From Bufo bufo (Eukaryota > Chordata > Amphibia > Anura > Bufonidae), in contig NC_053389.1 of the NCBI RefSeq assembly GCF_905171765.1, positions 399,142,645-399,206,644 of the forward strand: 64,000 nt of DNA, read 5' to 3'. Below the pieces are notes generated by a model, which searched no databases, was not told the DNA's origin, and saw nothing but the letters and a program-made list of their open reading frames with translations. The position numbers were made by a program, and so were the translations under genes. This document shows positions 52,218-63,205 of this stretch, piece after piece. Position 1 is the stretch's first letter, and each line of letters starts with the position of its first letter.

Positions 52218-52731
52218 TTAAAAAAAATAAAATAAAAAACAATGTATTTAAAAATATAAAAATTTTAATCACTCCCTTTTCTCCGAAGTAAAAATAAAAA
52301 TACATAAACAATAACAAAATAAACATCAATGTAATTGCTGCATGTGAAAACGCCCGTACTATTAAAATATAAAAATATTTATCCCATAAGGCAAATGGCA
52401 AAAAACAAAAAAGTAAAAATGGGCGATTTACAATTTTTTGGTCACTTCACCTCCCACAAAATTTTTTATAAAAAGTGATCAAAAAGTCAAACACACCCCA
52501 GGACTGAAAAGCAAAGATTGTACCGCAAAAAAATAAGCCATCCCACCGCTCCATACACATAACTACAAAAAAGCTATAGTGGTCAGAATACGGCGATGAA
52601 AAGAAAAAACTATTTTTTCAAGTAGTTTTTTTCAGTATTAAAATGCAAGAAAAAGTATACAAATGTTCGTAATTGTACTATCATGAAGAATGAAAGTAAC
52701 AAGTCAGTATTACTGTATAGGGAAGGCCGTA
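52218..52731. other. no supported gene
   Basis: AT-rich sequence similar in composition to the preceding repeat (GGTCACTTCACCTCCCACAA block); no gene or clear boundary. Confidence 0.45.
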
Positions 52732-53335
52732 GGCTGGGTTCACACGGGCGTCACGTTTTGGCTCAGGATGCGTCCCGGGTGCATTGCGGCAAACCCGCAC
52801 GAGTAGGTACCCAATTGCAGTCAGGTTTGGGTTCGGTGTTGTGTAGATGTAATTATTTTCCCTTATAACATGGTTATAAGGGAAAATAATAGCATTCTTT
52901 AATACAGAATGCTTAGTACAAGGTCAATTGAGGTTTAAAAAATAAATAAAAATTTACTTACCTCCTCCAATTAATCGCAAAGCTTCTGGTCTCCTGTTCT
53001 TTCTTCAGGACCTGTCAAAGGACCTGTGGTGACGTCACTGAGCTCATCACATGGTCCAATCACATGGTCCATCACCACAGTGATGGACCATGTTTTTGGA
53101 CCATGTGATGTGACATCACCACAGGTCCTTTAGCCGGCAGCTCATGATTAAAGAAGTAAGAAGAGAATGGCAACTACGCGATCAAGAGGAGGAGGTGAGT
53201 TTATATATATATATATATTTTAACCCTCAATTGACCTTCTACTAAGCATTCTGTATTAAAGAATGCTATTATTTTCCCTTATAAAGATGTTATAAGGGAA
53301 AATAATACAGTGAATAGACTGTCATCTTAGCAACC

Positions 53336-53864
53336 TGTCATGCCCTGCTCAGGCTATGTGCGGAGGTCTGCTAGATTAGCAGCACGTGTCTAGTCTTTTG
53401 TTTTGTTTTGGAATCGAGCTAGATCCGCCTTCCTTCAGGTGCACTGGGTGGGGTCGTTGGTTTCAATTTAAATCACACCCACTCCCAGTGTTCCTTGCGG
53501 GTTATAGTTTCTGTCTGGCTCCGTGGAAGTAAGGAAGGAAGGATTGGCTTTTCCTGCTCAGAAAAGATAAGTGGTTTTTCCTGTTCTCTTGTGGTTTGCT
53601 TTCTAGGCTGTTAGAGAGACGCCTGCCCCTCCAGGTTCTGAGGGAGCAGGCTGCCTCTATTCCCCTTTCACCATCTCAGGGATTCTAGGGTATTTTCAGC
53701 CCAGGCACGAGGACACATTATTCCCACCTTAAGGGTCTGAATGTGGGCATAGCAGTATAGGGAGAGCTGGTAGGGATTTATCAGGAGGTGATGATCCCTA
53801 GCTTCTCGCCTAGAAACTTGTTTGTTTGTTTTTCTATGTATTTGATATCCTGTCCACCGTGACA
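53336..53864 (+). repeat. Gypsy 2 5' LTR (529 bp)
   Basis: TGTCATGCCCTG...CACCGTGACA; homologous to 61076-61608. Confidence 0.95.
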
Positions 53865-53910
53865 TTATAACCCGCCAATACTTTGACTGCCATTGCTCAG
53901 CGGTTTTGAG

Positions 53911-54593
53911 ATGGAGTCAATTAATATGCTAGTTGATCGCATGCAGAGATTATTCCTAGAGGTTGCGGATCTGCGTAATTCGGTCACACGGTGTCAGAAT
54001 GCTCTGGCATCAGGTGCAAGGCAAATTTATGGGGAGCCTAAAATCCCTCTCCTTGATAGATTTACAGGGGGTGTGGATGACTTTATCCGCTTTAAAGAAT
54101 AATGCAAGTTGTATTTTTGGCTGCGTCCATCTTCGTCTGGTGATGAAAGTCAGAGGGTTGGTATATTCATTTCTCTGCTTAAAGGGGACGCGCAATCCTG
54201 GGCCTTTTCTCTGCCGCCCGGTTATCTGGCCCTTGGGTCGGTGGAGGAATTTTTTAAAGCCTTGGGATTAATTAATGATGACCCAGATCGGGTCTCGATC
54301 TAAATTGCATAATTTATTGCAAGGTGAACATACTGCAGAGGCTTACTGCATTGAATTTAGGTGATGGGCTACCGAGTCAGAGTGTAATGACCCCGCATTA
54401 CGTAGTCAGTTTTGTCAAGGGTTATCTGAGAGATTGAAAGATGCCCTTGCCTTTCATGAGTACCCAGATACATTGGAGAATGCTATGTCTTTTGCAGTAC
54501 AGTTAGATAGACGTATTAGAGAGAGGTGTAAGGCTCTCTTCGCGCAAGGGATCCCTTCTGTGAGTGGTTTCGTCCCACCTGCTCCCCAGGGTC
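53911..54593 (+). pseudogene. Gypsy 2 gag, first part
   Basis: ATG at 53911 opens MESINMLVDRMQRLFLEVAD with a coiled-coil-like N-terminus, then KIPLLDRFTGGVDDFIRFKE and a stop at 54100-54102. It continues after a break as LYFWLRPSSSGDES-like capsid sequence, then another stop. FHEYPDTLENAMSFAVQLDR follows near 54455. The insertion at 54607 then cuts the gene. Zinc knuckle and protease continue at 57736. Confidence 0.82.
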
Positions 54594-54606
54594 ATATTAC
54601 ATGTAA
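54594..54606. repeat. 13-bp target duplication, left
   Basis: ATATTACATGTAA, repeated exactly at 57723-57735. Confidence 0.92.
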
Positions 54607-57600
54607 ATCAAAAGAAAAGATGGGCACTCTAATATCCGGAACCAACAGGTTAAATTTAATATAATCACAATATTAGTAATACATATATAAAATTGATATA
54701 TAGATATGTAGGATTGTTCCCACTCAGGAATATATGTAGGGACAATCAGTTAATATCTTCAATCACTATAAAATACAGGCCTGTCACTACACAATAAAAT
54801 ACACAATGAAATTATACTACACAATAAATATTAAAACTGGTAGTGGCCACTAAGGATACACAATGAGCTATTGCAGGTTGAATGGGGCTGCTATTGGTCA
54901 GATCCGTCCAATCTGCATACGCATGGAGACTCCCGCTGTAGTGGAGTGTTATCTGAGCAAATATAATCAATACGTCTACTACCTATACAAAATGTGAAGG
55001 AAATTCCCAATGTGCTAATATTAAAGAACAGTCCTAATAGTGTCAAAGTGCCGGTATTATAAAAAGGTGAAAAAAGGAGTCCAGAAAAAAATCCAAAAGA
55101 CAGTCACTTGTGGTTAATCCAGATCCATCTGTGTAAATAGTTGTTCAACATAAATAAGAATCCTGTAGGATAAATCAAATTGCGTTGTATTGCTGTGTTT
55201 AAAATAATAAGTGAATATTCATTTGCTACAAAATTTCTTATATTGCCCACCAACAGCAGAGGTTCAACGATGTTAGCGGCAGAATACTATTAAATCTGTA
55301 GCCGCTTGCGTGTGGGTATAACTTTATATCCAAATGTTGCGATTGCAATGGTTTCAATTTGCCACTATGGGCTGGTCACAATCAACTAGCAGAGAACTGC
55401 AATACCAAATGTTCGGTGATATTCGCTACTCTCTAAGGTATCATGCGGTGCAATAGTACTCACGCTTGGTAGTGTCCGCAGATTACGAGACTGCCTGGCA
55501 CCAGCCGGACTTAATGCCGAACTCGAAATCTTCGGATTCCTCTAATGGGTTGGATGCCCTCGGATCATGGGTGGTACCAGTCTGGCTGATTATCAGCACT
55601 GTGACCGCTCCTGGTCGGCTCCCAACCCAGTGACATCATGAGTGGTCACCGATTTATGAAACTGGAGACTATACCCCCTCTGGCCACTACTATACTGGAT
55701 TAATGAAATATATGGGATAGGGATTGCATCCCAGATTCTACAATAAGGGTACCATCCGTTTAGTCTCTACTATGTATCTCCCAAATTTATTTATATAGAT
55801 ATCTTATATATGGTTTTTAAATAATGTTTTATATTTTTATAAAAATAAAGAATTTTTTTAGTTTTATATATTATGTATTTATTTGATATTTTTTTTTGTA
55901 TAAAAATACCGAGTGATGTATACTATGATCACCCACTTATATCATATAAGCAAGTTCTGTCAGTGACCTTATACTCCCCTGGTCACCCCAGGTGATATGA
56001 TAGAACTTGGCCACAGGATCATTCTGTACATGACTAATAATAATGACAAATATACATATGCTACTAGGATGCATGACTTTCTAATATGTATTTGAAAGAA
56101 GAATTCGGTAAATGTGAGAACGCAATCAGCTTTCATAAAAGCAACCTATCAAAAACATTAGGGACAAGCTAAAACAAATGTGGAGTAAAAAAACGCATGA
56201 ACTGATAAAAAAACGCAGGGAAACGCAATGAAAACGCAACATGATAAAAAGTGTTCCAGATCCACAAGATCCACTTCAGGGTTAACAGAGAGCCCTTCTG
56301 ATAGCCAGAGGAATAAAAGCCGGGCAGCCAGACAGTCCTTACTAAATCCACTGAGGAAGAAGGTAGCCTAACCTTCGAAACGCGTCTGGCGTGGAAAGAT
56401 AAAGTATTGGACCCTGGCAACGAACTGGCAAAACTAGAGAAAGCGCTTTCACTGAACAAACAAGCTCCAGATCTATTGGCCATAGTCTGGTAACCTACGA
56501 ACAACATAACACAGCTGGTGCCATTAAACTAGCTACCTGGGCGGTGAGAGAAACGCCCATTGCAAATAGAAGTGCAGACTGTGAACTAATTACGGCGAAA
56601 ACAGAGAGAGACCTGTGACCTGCTACCGGACCTCTACAACAGCAAAAGCGGACTATATAGATCCGGGATATAATAGTAAGGCAGTCTCGTAATCTGCGCC
56701 TACAAGGTAAGCGTGCCTTGCACTCACACTACAGACCGGACACTACCAAGCGTGAGTACTATTGCACCGCATGATACCTTAGAGAGTAGCGAATATCACC
56801 GAACATTTGGTATTGCAGTTCTCTGCTAGTTGATTGTGACCAGCCCATAGTGGCAAATTGAAACCATTGCAATTGCAACATTTGGATATAAAGTTATACC
56901 CACACGCAAGCGGCTACAGATTTAATAGTATTCTGCCGCTAACATCGTTGAACCTCTGCTGTTGGTGGGCAATATAAGAAATTTTGTAGCAAATGAATAT
57001 TCACTTATTATTTTAAACACAGCAATACAACGCAATTTGATTTATCCTACAGGATTCTTATTTATGTTGAACAACTATTTACACAGATGGATCTGGATTA
57101 ACCACAAGTGACTGTCTTTTGGATTTTTTTCTGGACTCCTTTTTTCACTTTTTTATGATTCCTTTTTTCACCTTTTTATAATACCGGCACTTTGACACTA
57201 TTAGGACTGTTCTTTAATATTAGCACATTGGGAATTTCCTTCACATTTTGTATAGGTAGTAGACGTATTGATTATATTTGCTCAGATAACACTCCACTAC
57301 AGCGGGAGTCTCCATGCGTATGCAGATTGGACGGATCTGACCAATAGCAGCCCCATTCAACCTGCAATAGCTCATTGTGTATCCTTAGTGGCCACTACCA
57401 GTTTTAATATTTATTGTGTAGTATAATTTCATTGTGTATTTTATTGTGTAGTGACAGGCCTGTATTTTATAGTGATTGAAGATATTAACTGATTGTCCCT
57501 ACATATATTCCTGAGTGGGAACAATCCTACATATCTATATATCAATTTTATATATGTATTACTAATATTGTGATTATATTAAATTTAACCTGTTGGTTCC

Positions 57601-57722
57601 GGATATTAGAGTGCCCATCTTTTCTTTTGATTTAATATTTTGGTGCCTTGAGTGCGACATCAGATAGGTGCACCTGGCCATCCCAAACCAGGAGGTAGAG
57701 CCGTCCTTTATTTGATATTATG
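54607..57722. mobile_element. 3.1-kb inverted-repeat element inside Gypsy 2 gag (Penelope-like?)
   Basis: Long arms (54607-55498 and about 56679-57631) are near-perfect inverse copies: ATCAAAAGAAAAGATGGGCA pairs with its complement ending at 57631. The right arm has a 37-bp extra segment and a short duplication. The middle of about 1.2 kb and a 91-bp tail (57632-57722) are single. A 13-bp target duplication bounds the whole. There is no RT or transposase ORF. A hammerhead-like motif at 56359-56393 and inverted terminal units suggest a non-autonomous Penelope-like element, but the family is not certain. Confidence 0.75.
56359..56393 (+). ncRNA. hammerhead ribozyme-like motif
   Basis: ACTGAGGAAGAAGGT, loop AGCCTA, ACCTTC, then GAAACGCGTC. 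CUGAGGA fits CUGANGA. GAAGGU/ACCUUC forms a 6-bp stem II, with one extra A before it. GAAAC-GC-GUC gives the minimal two-base-pair stem III and a GUC cleavage triplet. CCA before and TGG after can start stem I. Minimal hammerheads of this kind are known from Penelope-like elements. The extra A and the short stem I leave activity open. Confidence 0.42.
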
Positions 57723-57735
57723 ATATTACATGTAA
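57723..57735. repeat. 13-bp target duplication, right
   Basis: ATATTACATGTAA, identical to 54594-54606. Confidence 0.92.
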
Positions 57736-58420
57736 CTCTGGGGTAGGGAAGGAACCCATGCAGCTGGGTCAGGTATCTTTCCGTTCTGGTAGTAGAGACT
57801 TTAGGAGATTGCATAAACTATGTTATTACTGTGGAAAAAGTGGTAATTTTATTTTTGCTTGTCCTTTTGTTAAACCGCATGTTGATGAGAAAGAGTCACA
57901 AAGAGGTTTACTTAAAGGGGAAAAAAAAACATTCCTGACTCTTGGTAGTGTGAATGGAGTGGTGGAGCAAACAGGTATGCAAGCTCCCTGTAGTACTCGT
58001 TTTCTCCTTCCAGCTATGGTGGCGCTAGACTCAAGATTTTTTTGTTGTTGAAGTATTCATTGACTGTGGTGCTGGGGTAAACCTTATTGATTCTCTTTTT
58101 CTTCAAAATCTGGGTCTAAGTACTTGCACTTTAGAAAGAGAGATTCCGGTTTTCGCAATTGATTCTTCCCCTCTTTCTCAAAGGAGTCTCACTTATATTG
58201 CTCATGGTATTCTGTTAAGGGTGGGTGATTCACATGTTGAGATTATGTCTTGTTTTGTCATGAAGGACTTGCCCGCTCCTATAGTCTTAGGTTTACCGTG
58301 GTTGACAAAACATGACCCAATTATAGATTGGCAAGCAAAACAGATCATTGGTTGGAGTGAATTTTGTTCGGATAACAAGGTCTCGGCTTTACAATCTTTC
58401 TCAACCTGAAAGAGAGGTCA
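57736..58420 (+). pseudogene. Gypsy 2 gag end and protease
   Basis: After the insertion gag resumes with MQLGQVSFRSGSRDFRRL and a zinc knuckle CYYCGKSGNFIFAC whose His is replaced by Asn. The protease is entered across a frameshift in a T run at about 58036-58043. The active site near 58062 reads FIDCGAGVNLID, with Cys where D-S/T-G is usual. VLGLPWLTKHDPIIDW follows near 58290. The altered residues suggest decay. Confidence 0.8.
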
Positions 58421-59066
58421 TGCGGAAGTATATTGCCGAGAGTTTGGTCATATTAGGCCATCTAAGTCGCAAGTGGCAGTGGGTTTTTTCTTTGTTAAGA
58501 AAAAGGATAAATCACTGAGACCTTGTTTGGATTTTCGGGAATTGAACCGTATTACGGTCCGTGATCCGTATCCCCTTCCTTTGATCTCCGATCTTTTTGA
58601 TCAGATTGTTGGAGCCAAGGTGTTCTCCAAGTTGGATTTAAAAGGGGCCTACAATCTGATCAGAATCAAGGAAGGGGATGAGTGGAAAACAGCCTTCAAC
58701 ACGCACGAGGGTCATTTCGAAAATCTGGTTATGCCTTTTGGGTTAACGAACGCGCCAGCGGTATTTCAGCGATTCGTCAATGACATTTTCCATCATTTTG
58801 TGGGGAGGTTCGTGGTAGTTTACTTGGATGACATTTAATTTACTCTCCTGATCCATCAGGATCACGTGAGACAGGTTTTGACGATCCTTCGGGAGAATAA
58901 ATTATATGCCAAATTGGATAAATGTGTGTTTTCTGTGCAGGAGCTTCCATTTCTGGGATATCTGCTTTCTGACTCTGGTTTTCGTATGGACCCCGAAAAG
59001 GTCGGTTCTGGAATGGGACCGACCGGAGAATCAGAAAGCTTTGATGAGGTTTTTGGGGTTTACTAA
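58421..59066 (+). pseudogene. Gypsy 2 reverse transcriptase
   Basis: [35 protein letters not shown] (motif A), [18 protein letters not shown] (motif B) and VVYLDDI (motif C, catalytic Asp pair at about 58827-58832) lie in one frame from 58473. A one-base loss makes TAA at 58836. The thumb continues in other frames ([20 protein letters not shown]). Confidence 0.9.
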
Positions 59067-59620
59067 TTATTATAGAAAATTTATTTTGAACTATTCAACC
59101 ATTGTAAGACCTCTTACCGATATGACTAAGAAGGGCGCCGACGTCTCTGTCTGGTCGGATGAGCCATTGCAGGCCTTTTCAACTATTAAGGAATGTTTTG
59201 CGTCAGCTCCCATTCTGGTGCAGCCCGATGTATCTCAGCCATTCGTGGTGGAAGTTGATGCATCAGAGGTGGGGGTTGGAGCAGTGCTGTCGCAGGGTTC
59301 ATCTCCTGGCAAATGGGTTCCGTGTGCTTTTGTTTCCACGAAGCTCTCGGTCGCCGAGAGGAATTATGATGTAGGAGATAGAGAATTGCTGGCCATCAAA
59401 TTGGCCTTTGAGGAATGGCGTCACTGGTTGGAGGGGCGTCTCACCCCGTTACAGTGTATACGGATCATAAGAATTTGGCTTACCTGCAATCTGCCAAGCG
59501 TCTGAACCCTAGACAGGCCAGATGGTCACAGTTTTTTACCAGGTTCAATTTTGTGGTTACTTTTCGCCCGGGGGTTAAAAACATCAAGGCAGATGCGTTG
59601 TCTTGCAGTTTTCCAGGGGA
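59040..59620 (+). pseudogene. Gypsy 2 RNase H and tether
   Basis: [15 protein letters not shown], then [20 protein letters not shown] (RNase H catalytic Asp), [20 protein letters not shown] and, after a frameshift near 59450, [18 protein letters not shown] with the later Asp. RPGVKNIKADAL ends the tether. The region matching the MITE insertion point of Gypsy 1 (RELLAIK) is uninterrupted here. Confidence 0.9.
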
Positions 59621-59749
59621 ATGTGATTTAGAGGATCCTGCTCCGATTTTGGCTGATGGGGTGCTGGTCTCCGCTCTGTACCCCGAATTGGAGATGGAGG
59701 TGTTGGGAGCCCAGGAGGGGGCTCCTGGTTCTTGTCCCCCAGGGAAGTT

Positions 59750-60764
59750 GTTTGTTCCTGATAGACTGCGATACAAGGTATTCAAGGAACATCACGATAC
59801 TGTCCTTGCTGGACATCCTGGTGGTAAGTCCACCTTTGATCTTGTGTCCCGGAGGTTCTGGTGGCCCGGGTTACGTAAGAGCATTGAGGATTACGTGGCA
59901 GCTTGTGAAACCTGTGCACGGTCAAAGGTTGCTCATACTCGACCTGCTGCTTCACCTCTTCCTTTGTCTATTCCGTCTCGTCCTTGGACGCACTTGTCTA
60001 TGGACTTTATTACGGATCTGCCGAGTTCCTCCGGGAAAACAGTAATTTTGGTGGTTGTTGACTGTTTTAGTAAAATGGCTCACTTTATATCGTTAGCTAG
60101 TCTGCCCAAAGCCAAGACTCTTGCGCAGATTTTTGTGGATAATATCGTGAAATTGCATGGCATTCCTTCGGATGTGGTTTCTGATAGGGGCACACAGTTT
60201 GTCTCCAGGTTTTGGAGGGCATTCTGCTCTCGGCTTGGCATTCAACTTTCGTTCTCTTCGGCTTTTCATCCGCAGTCGAATGGGCAGACAGAGCGTACTA
60301 ATCAAAACCTGGAGACCTACTTGAGGTGCTTTGTGGCTGAGAATCAGGAGGACTGGTCCTCATTCTTGTCCCTAGCAGAGTTTGCTTTGAATAACCGCAG
60401 GCAGGAGTCCACGGGTAAGTCGCCATTTATTGGCGCATACGGTTTTCATCCTCAGTTTGGTACCTATTCTGGAACTAGTTCCTCTGGGATGCCAGAGGAG
60501 GAGAGATTTTCTTCTGCCTTGTCTTCTATCTGGCAGAGGATCCAAGTGAATTTGGAGAAGATGGGTGAGAGGTATAAGCGAATGGCTGACAAGAGACGTG
60601 TGACTGGTCCGGACTTCTGTGTGGGTGATTTGGTGTGGTTGTCTACTAAAAATATTAAACTGAGAGCACCATCTTGGAAACTGGGTCCAAGATTTATTGG
60701 ACCGTACAAAATATCTGCAGTGGTCAATCCAGTAGCGTTTCGGCTGGACCTCTCGCAGACTTGA
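59750..60764 (+). pseudogene. Gypsy 2 integrase
   Basis: One long frame: HHCC finger (EHHDTVLAGHPGGKST and CETCARSK), core LSMDFITDLPSSSGK (Asp), DVVSDRGTQFVSRFW (Asp) and HPQSNGQTERTNQNL (Glu, DD35E), then RFIGPYKISAVVNP. It ends at a stop after LSQT where Gypsy 1 reads through into the chromodomain. The enzyme inserts the DNA copy into the genome. The best-preserved part of this element. Confidence 0.92.
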
Positions 60765-61060
60765 AGGATCCATGATGTGTTCCACAGGTCTTTACTGAAA
60801 AAATATGTGAAACCGGTGGAACCATTGCCATTGCCTCCTCCTCCTGTTCTGGTTGATGGAAATTTAGAGTTCGAGATTTCCAGGGTTCTTGACTCAAGAG
60901 TTCTTCGGGGTTCCCTTCAGTACCTGGTACACTGGAGGGGATACGGCCCTGAGGAAAGGATGTGGGTTCCGGCTCTGGATGTTAGTGCCAACCGACTGGT
61001 TAGGGCTTTTCACAGATCCCACCCGGATAAGGTCGGGCCGGGGTGTCCGGAGGTCACCCA
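60765..61060 (+). pseudogene. Gypsy 2 integrase tail and chromodomain
   Basis: After the stop the same region continues HDVFHRSLLKKYV, then the chromodomain: FEISRVLDSRVL, LQYLVHWRGYGPEE and WVPALDVSANRLVRAF. Homologous to 21841-22100 on the minus strand. Confidence 0.9.
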
Positions 61061-61061
61061 T

Positions 61062-61075
61062 AGAAGGGGGGGTAC
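61062..61075 (+). other. Gypsy 2 polypurine tract
   Basis: AGAAGGGGGGGTAC directly before the 3' LTR. Confidence 0.8.
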
Positions 61076-61608
61076 TGTCATGCTCTGCTTAAGCTATGTG
61101 CGGAGGTCTGCTAGATTAACAGCACGTGTCTAGTCTTTTGTTTTGTTTTGGAGTCAAGCTAGATCCGTCTTCCTTGAGGTGCACTGGGTGGGGTTGTTGG
61201 TTTCAGTTTAAATCACACCCACTCCCAGTGTTCCTTGCGGGTTATAGTTTCTGTCTGGCTCTGTGGAAGTAAGGAAGGAAGGATTGGCTTTTCATGCTCA
61301 GAAAAGATAAGTGGTTTTTCTGTTCTCTTGTGGTTTTTGCTTTCTAGGCTGTTAGAGAGACGCCTGCCCCTCCAGGTTCTGAGGGAGCAGGCTGCCTCTA
61401 TTCCCCTTTCACCATCTCAGGGATTCTAGGGTATTTTCAGCCCAGGCACAAGGACACATTATTCCCACCTTAAGGGTCTGAATGTGGGCATAGCAGTATA
61501 GGGAGAGCTGGTAGGGATTTATCAGGAGGTGACCTTGATCCCTAGCTTCTCGCCTAGAAACTTGTTTGTTTGTTTTTCTATGTATTTGATATCCTGTCCG
61601 CTGTGACA
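61076..61608 (+). repeat. Gypsy 2 3' LTR (533 bp)
   Basis: TGTCATGCTCTG...CGCTGTGACA; pairs with 53336-53864 and is followed by the CAACC duplication. Confidence 0.95.
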
Positions 61609-61889
61609 CAACCATGCATGAAAATCGCACCGCATCCGCACTTGCTTGCGGATGCTTGCGATTTTCACTCAACCCCATTCACTTCTATGGGGCCTGCGTT
61701 GCGTGATAAACGCACAATATAGAGCATTCAGCGATTTTCACGCAACGCGTGATACGTGAAAATCACCGCTCATGTGCACATCCCCATAGAAGTGAATGGG
61801 TCCAGATTCAGTGCGGGTGCAATGCGTTAACCTCACGCATTGCACCCACGCGGAAATCTCACCCGTTTGAATCTAGCCTTAAAACAAAA

Positions 61890-62120
61890 CTCATAAATCT
61901 GGCGGAATTGCATTTTTTTTCAATTCCACCCCATTTTGATTTTTTTTCCAGCCCCCCACTACATTGTATGCAATATTTAATGGTACAATTAGAAAGTACA
62001 ACTTGTCCCGCAAAAAAAACAAGCCCTCATACTGCTGTATGAACAGTAAAATAAAAAAGTGATGGTCTCTGAAAGGCAGGGAGTGAAAAACAAGAATGCA
62101 AAAACAAATGAGCCTCCAGG
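61890..62120 (+). repeat. dispersed anuran-type repeat (copy 3)
   Basis: CAACTTGTCCCGCAAAAAAA and AAGCCCTCATACTGCTGTAT correspond to 11640-11760; non-coding. Confidence 0.55.
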
Positions 62121-63054
62121 TGTAAAAGGGTTAACTGCAAGGCTTAAAGTATACTAGCAGCCTATCAGCACAACAGATATACCTTTAAACCAAGTGTGCA
62201 AGGTGAAGGACCCTCACTAAAGTTCTACAAATGAAAGGTTTTCTTCTGGGGAGCTACAACTTACCTAATGTTCTTTTATTTTCTTCTCAAATACATTAAA
62301 GTGTGTACTGTGTGTCTTCACATAGAGACTTGCTATGTGACTTGTTCCTACTAATTGAGTTTACTGTTTTCTTCCTCTTGGCTTCTCATATCAGATGTTA
62401 GCTTGTGGAATATAAAAACAAGACATAAAGTAAATGCACAGGAAATTCCAGAAATGCTACATTTGTTAAATCTATGGGAAGCTGTCAAGCACTTAACATT
62501 GTGAAGCTCTGATGCTATTTTCCATAAGAGGCAATCAGAACAATGCTTAAGGATTTATACACCTTTGAACCATTTTTTATTGCTCTACTCTAGAGATGAG
62601 TGAAGTTTTTAAAAATACGATAAGGACGCTTAACTGAATTTTCAAAATAATTTTCTTAGTTCCGAATTAATTTGTAACAAAGCATGTTAAATCAGCTATA
62701 TCCTGGCCTGCAGGAAGAGTGTATCTCGGTGTACATCACAGTGCATTGCAGCAACATGCATAGCTAGTACTTTCTGGTAGTGAAACAGTTACTGTGCATC
62801 AGTATACCAGGCAGGTCACATACAGTGGCACAAAATTCCATTACAGATTGAAAGATCTGTCTCTTTTTACACCGTCTGCTGTTTCCACATAGATTTCTAG
62901 AAAACTTGTAACCTACTGATACAAGTAATGGCCCCATGACAGAGTAGGGAGGGTGTCAGCAGTAAGTTTGGGTTGATGTCAATGTTTATTTTTGCCTTCT
63001 TCTGAAAAAAAAAATGGATCCTGTCTTTTGAGTGTCCGCTTTCTCAGTATCTGG
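62121..63054. other. no gene; possible hAT-like end at 62591
   Basis: CTCTAGAGATGAGTGAAGTT near 62591 resembles a hAT MITE terminus (TAGAGATGAG). No partner end is identified. The rest is unassigned. Confidence 0.35.
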
Positions 63055-63069
63055 TCAGTAATTGATCAG

Positions 63070-63170
63070 TATTGGTAAGGCAAAACAGGAGTGGGTCCAA
63101 AACAGAGATGGCACATGAAGAGAATATTTGCATATCTTCTTTCTTTTGGACCCACTCCTGCTTTTGGCTT
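63070..63170. repeat. small inverted repeat next to CR1 fragment
   Basis: AAAACAGGAGTGGGTCCAAAA pairs with TTTTGGACCCACTCCTGCTTT about 60 bp apart; MITE-like, with no flanking duplication recognised. Confidence 0.6.
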
Positions 63171-63205
63171 CCAAATCATGATGAAATCCTGATGCAAAAT
63201 ACTGA

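Larger units (their letters stand above)
53336..61608 (+). mobile_element. Gypsy 2: chromodomain LTR retrotransposon (plus strand)
   Basis: LTRs 53336-53864 and 61076-61608 start TGTCATGC and end GTGACA. A perfect 5-bp duplication CAACC flanks the element (53331-53335 and 61609-61613). The order is gag, protease, RT, RNase H, integrase, chromodomain, polypurine tract. Gag is split by a 3116-bp insertion. The LTRs differ at ten positions in their first 140 bp but very little after that. Related to Gypsy 1 in layout and domain sequence. Confidence 0.95.
52732..61878. mobile_element. Harbinger-like MITE split by Gypsy 2
   Basis: The left part 52732-53335 starts GGCTGGGTTCACACGGGCG and folds back on itself: AAGGGAAAATAATAGCATTC pairs with the inverse near 53260-53300. 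The right part 61609-61878 ends GTTTGAATCTAGCC. The two parts are continuous once Gypsy 2 and one CAACC are removed, giving about 0.87 kb. Flanking triplets GTA (52729-52731) and TTA (61879-61881) would be a diverged TWA duplication. The TIR resembles the MITE ends at 23433 and 8880. Confidence 0.7.

Noticed and set aside
56169..56507. 112-aa minus-strand ORF
   Set aside because: Lies in the non-coding middle of the 3.1-kb inverted-repeat element, with no domain and across the hammerhead-like motif.
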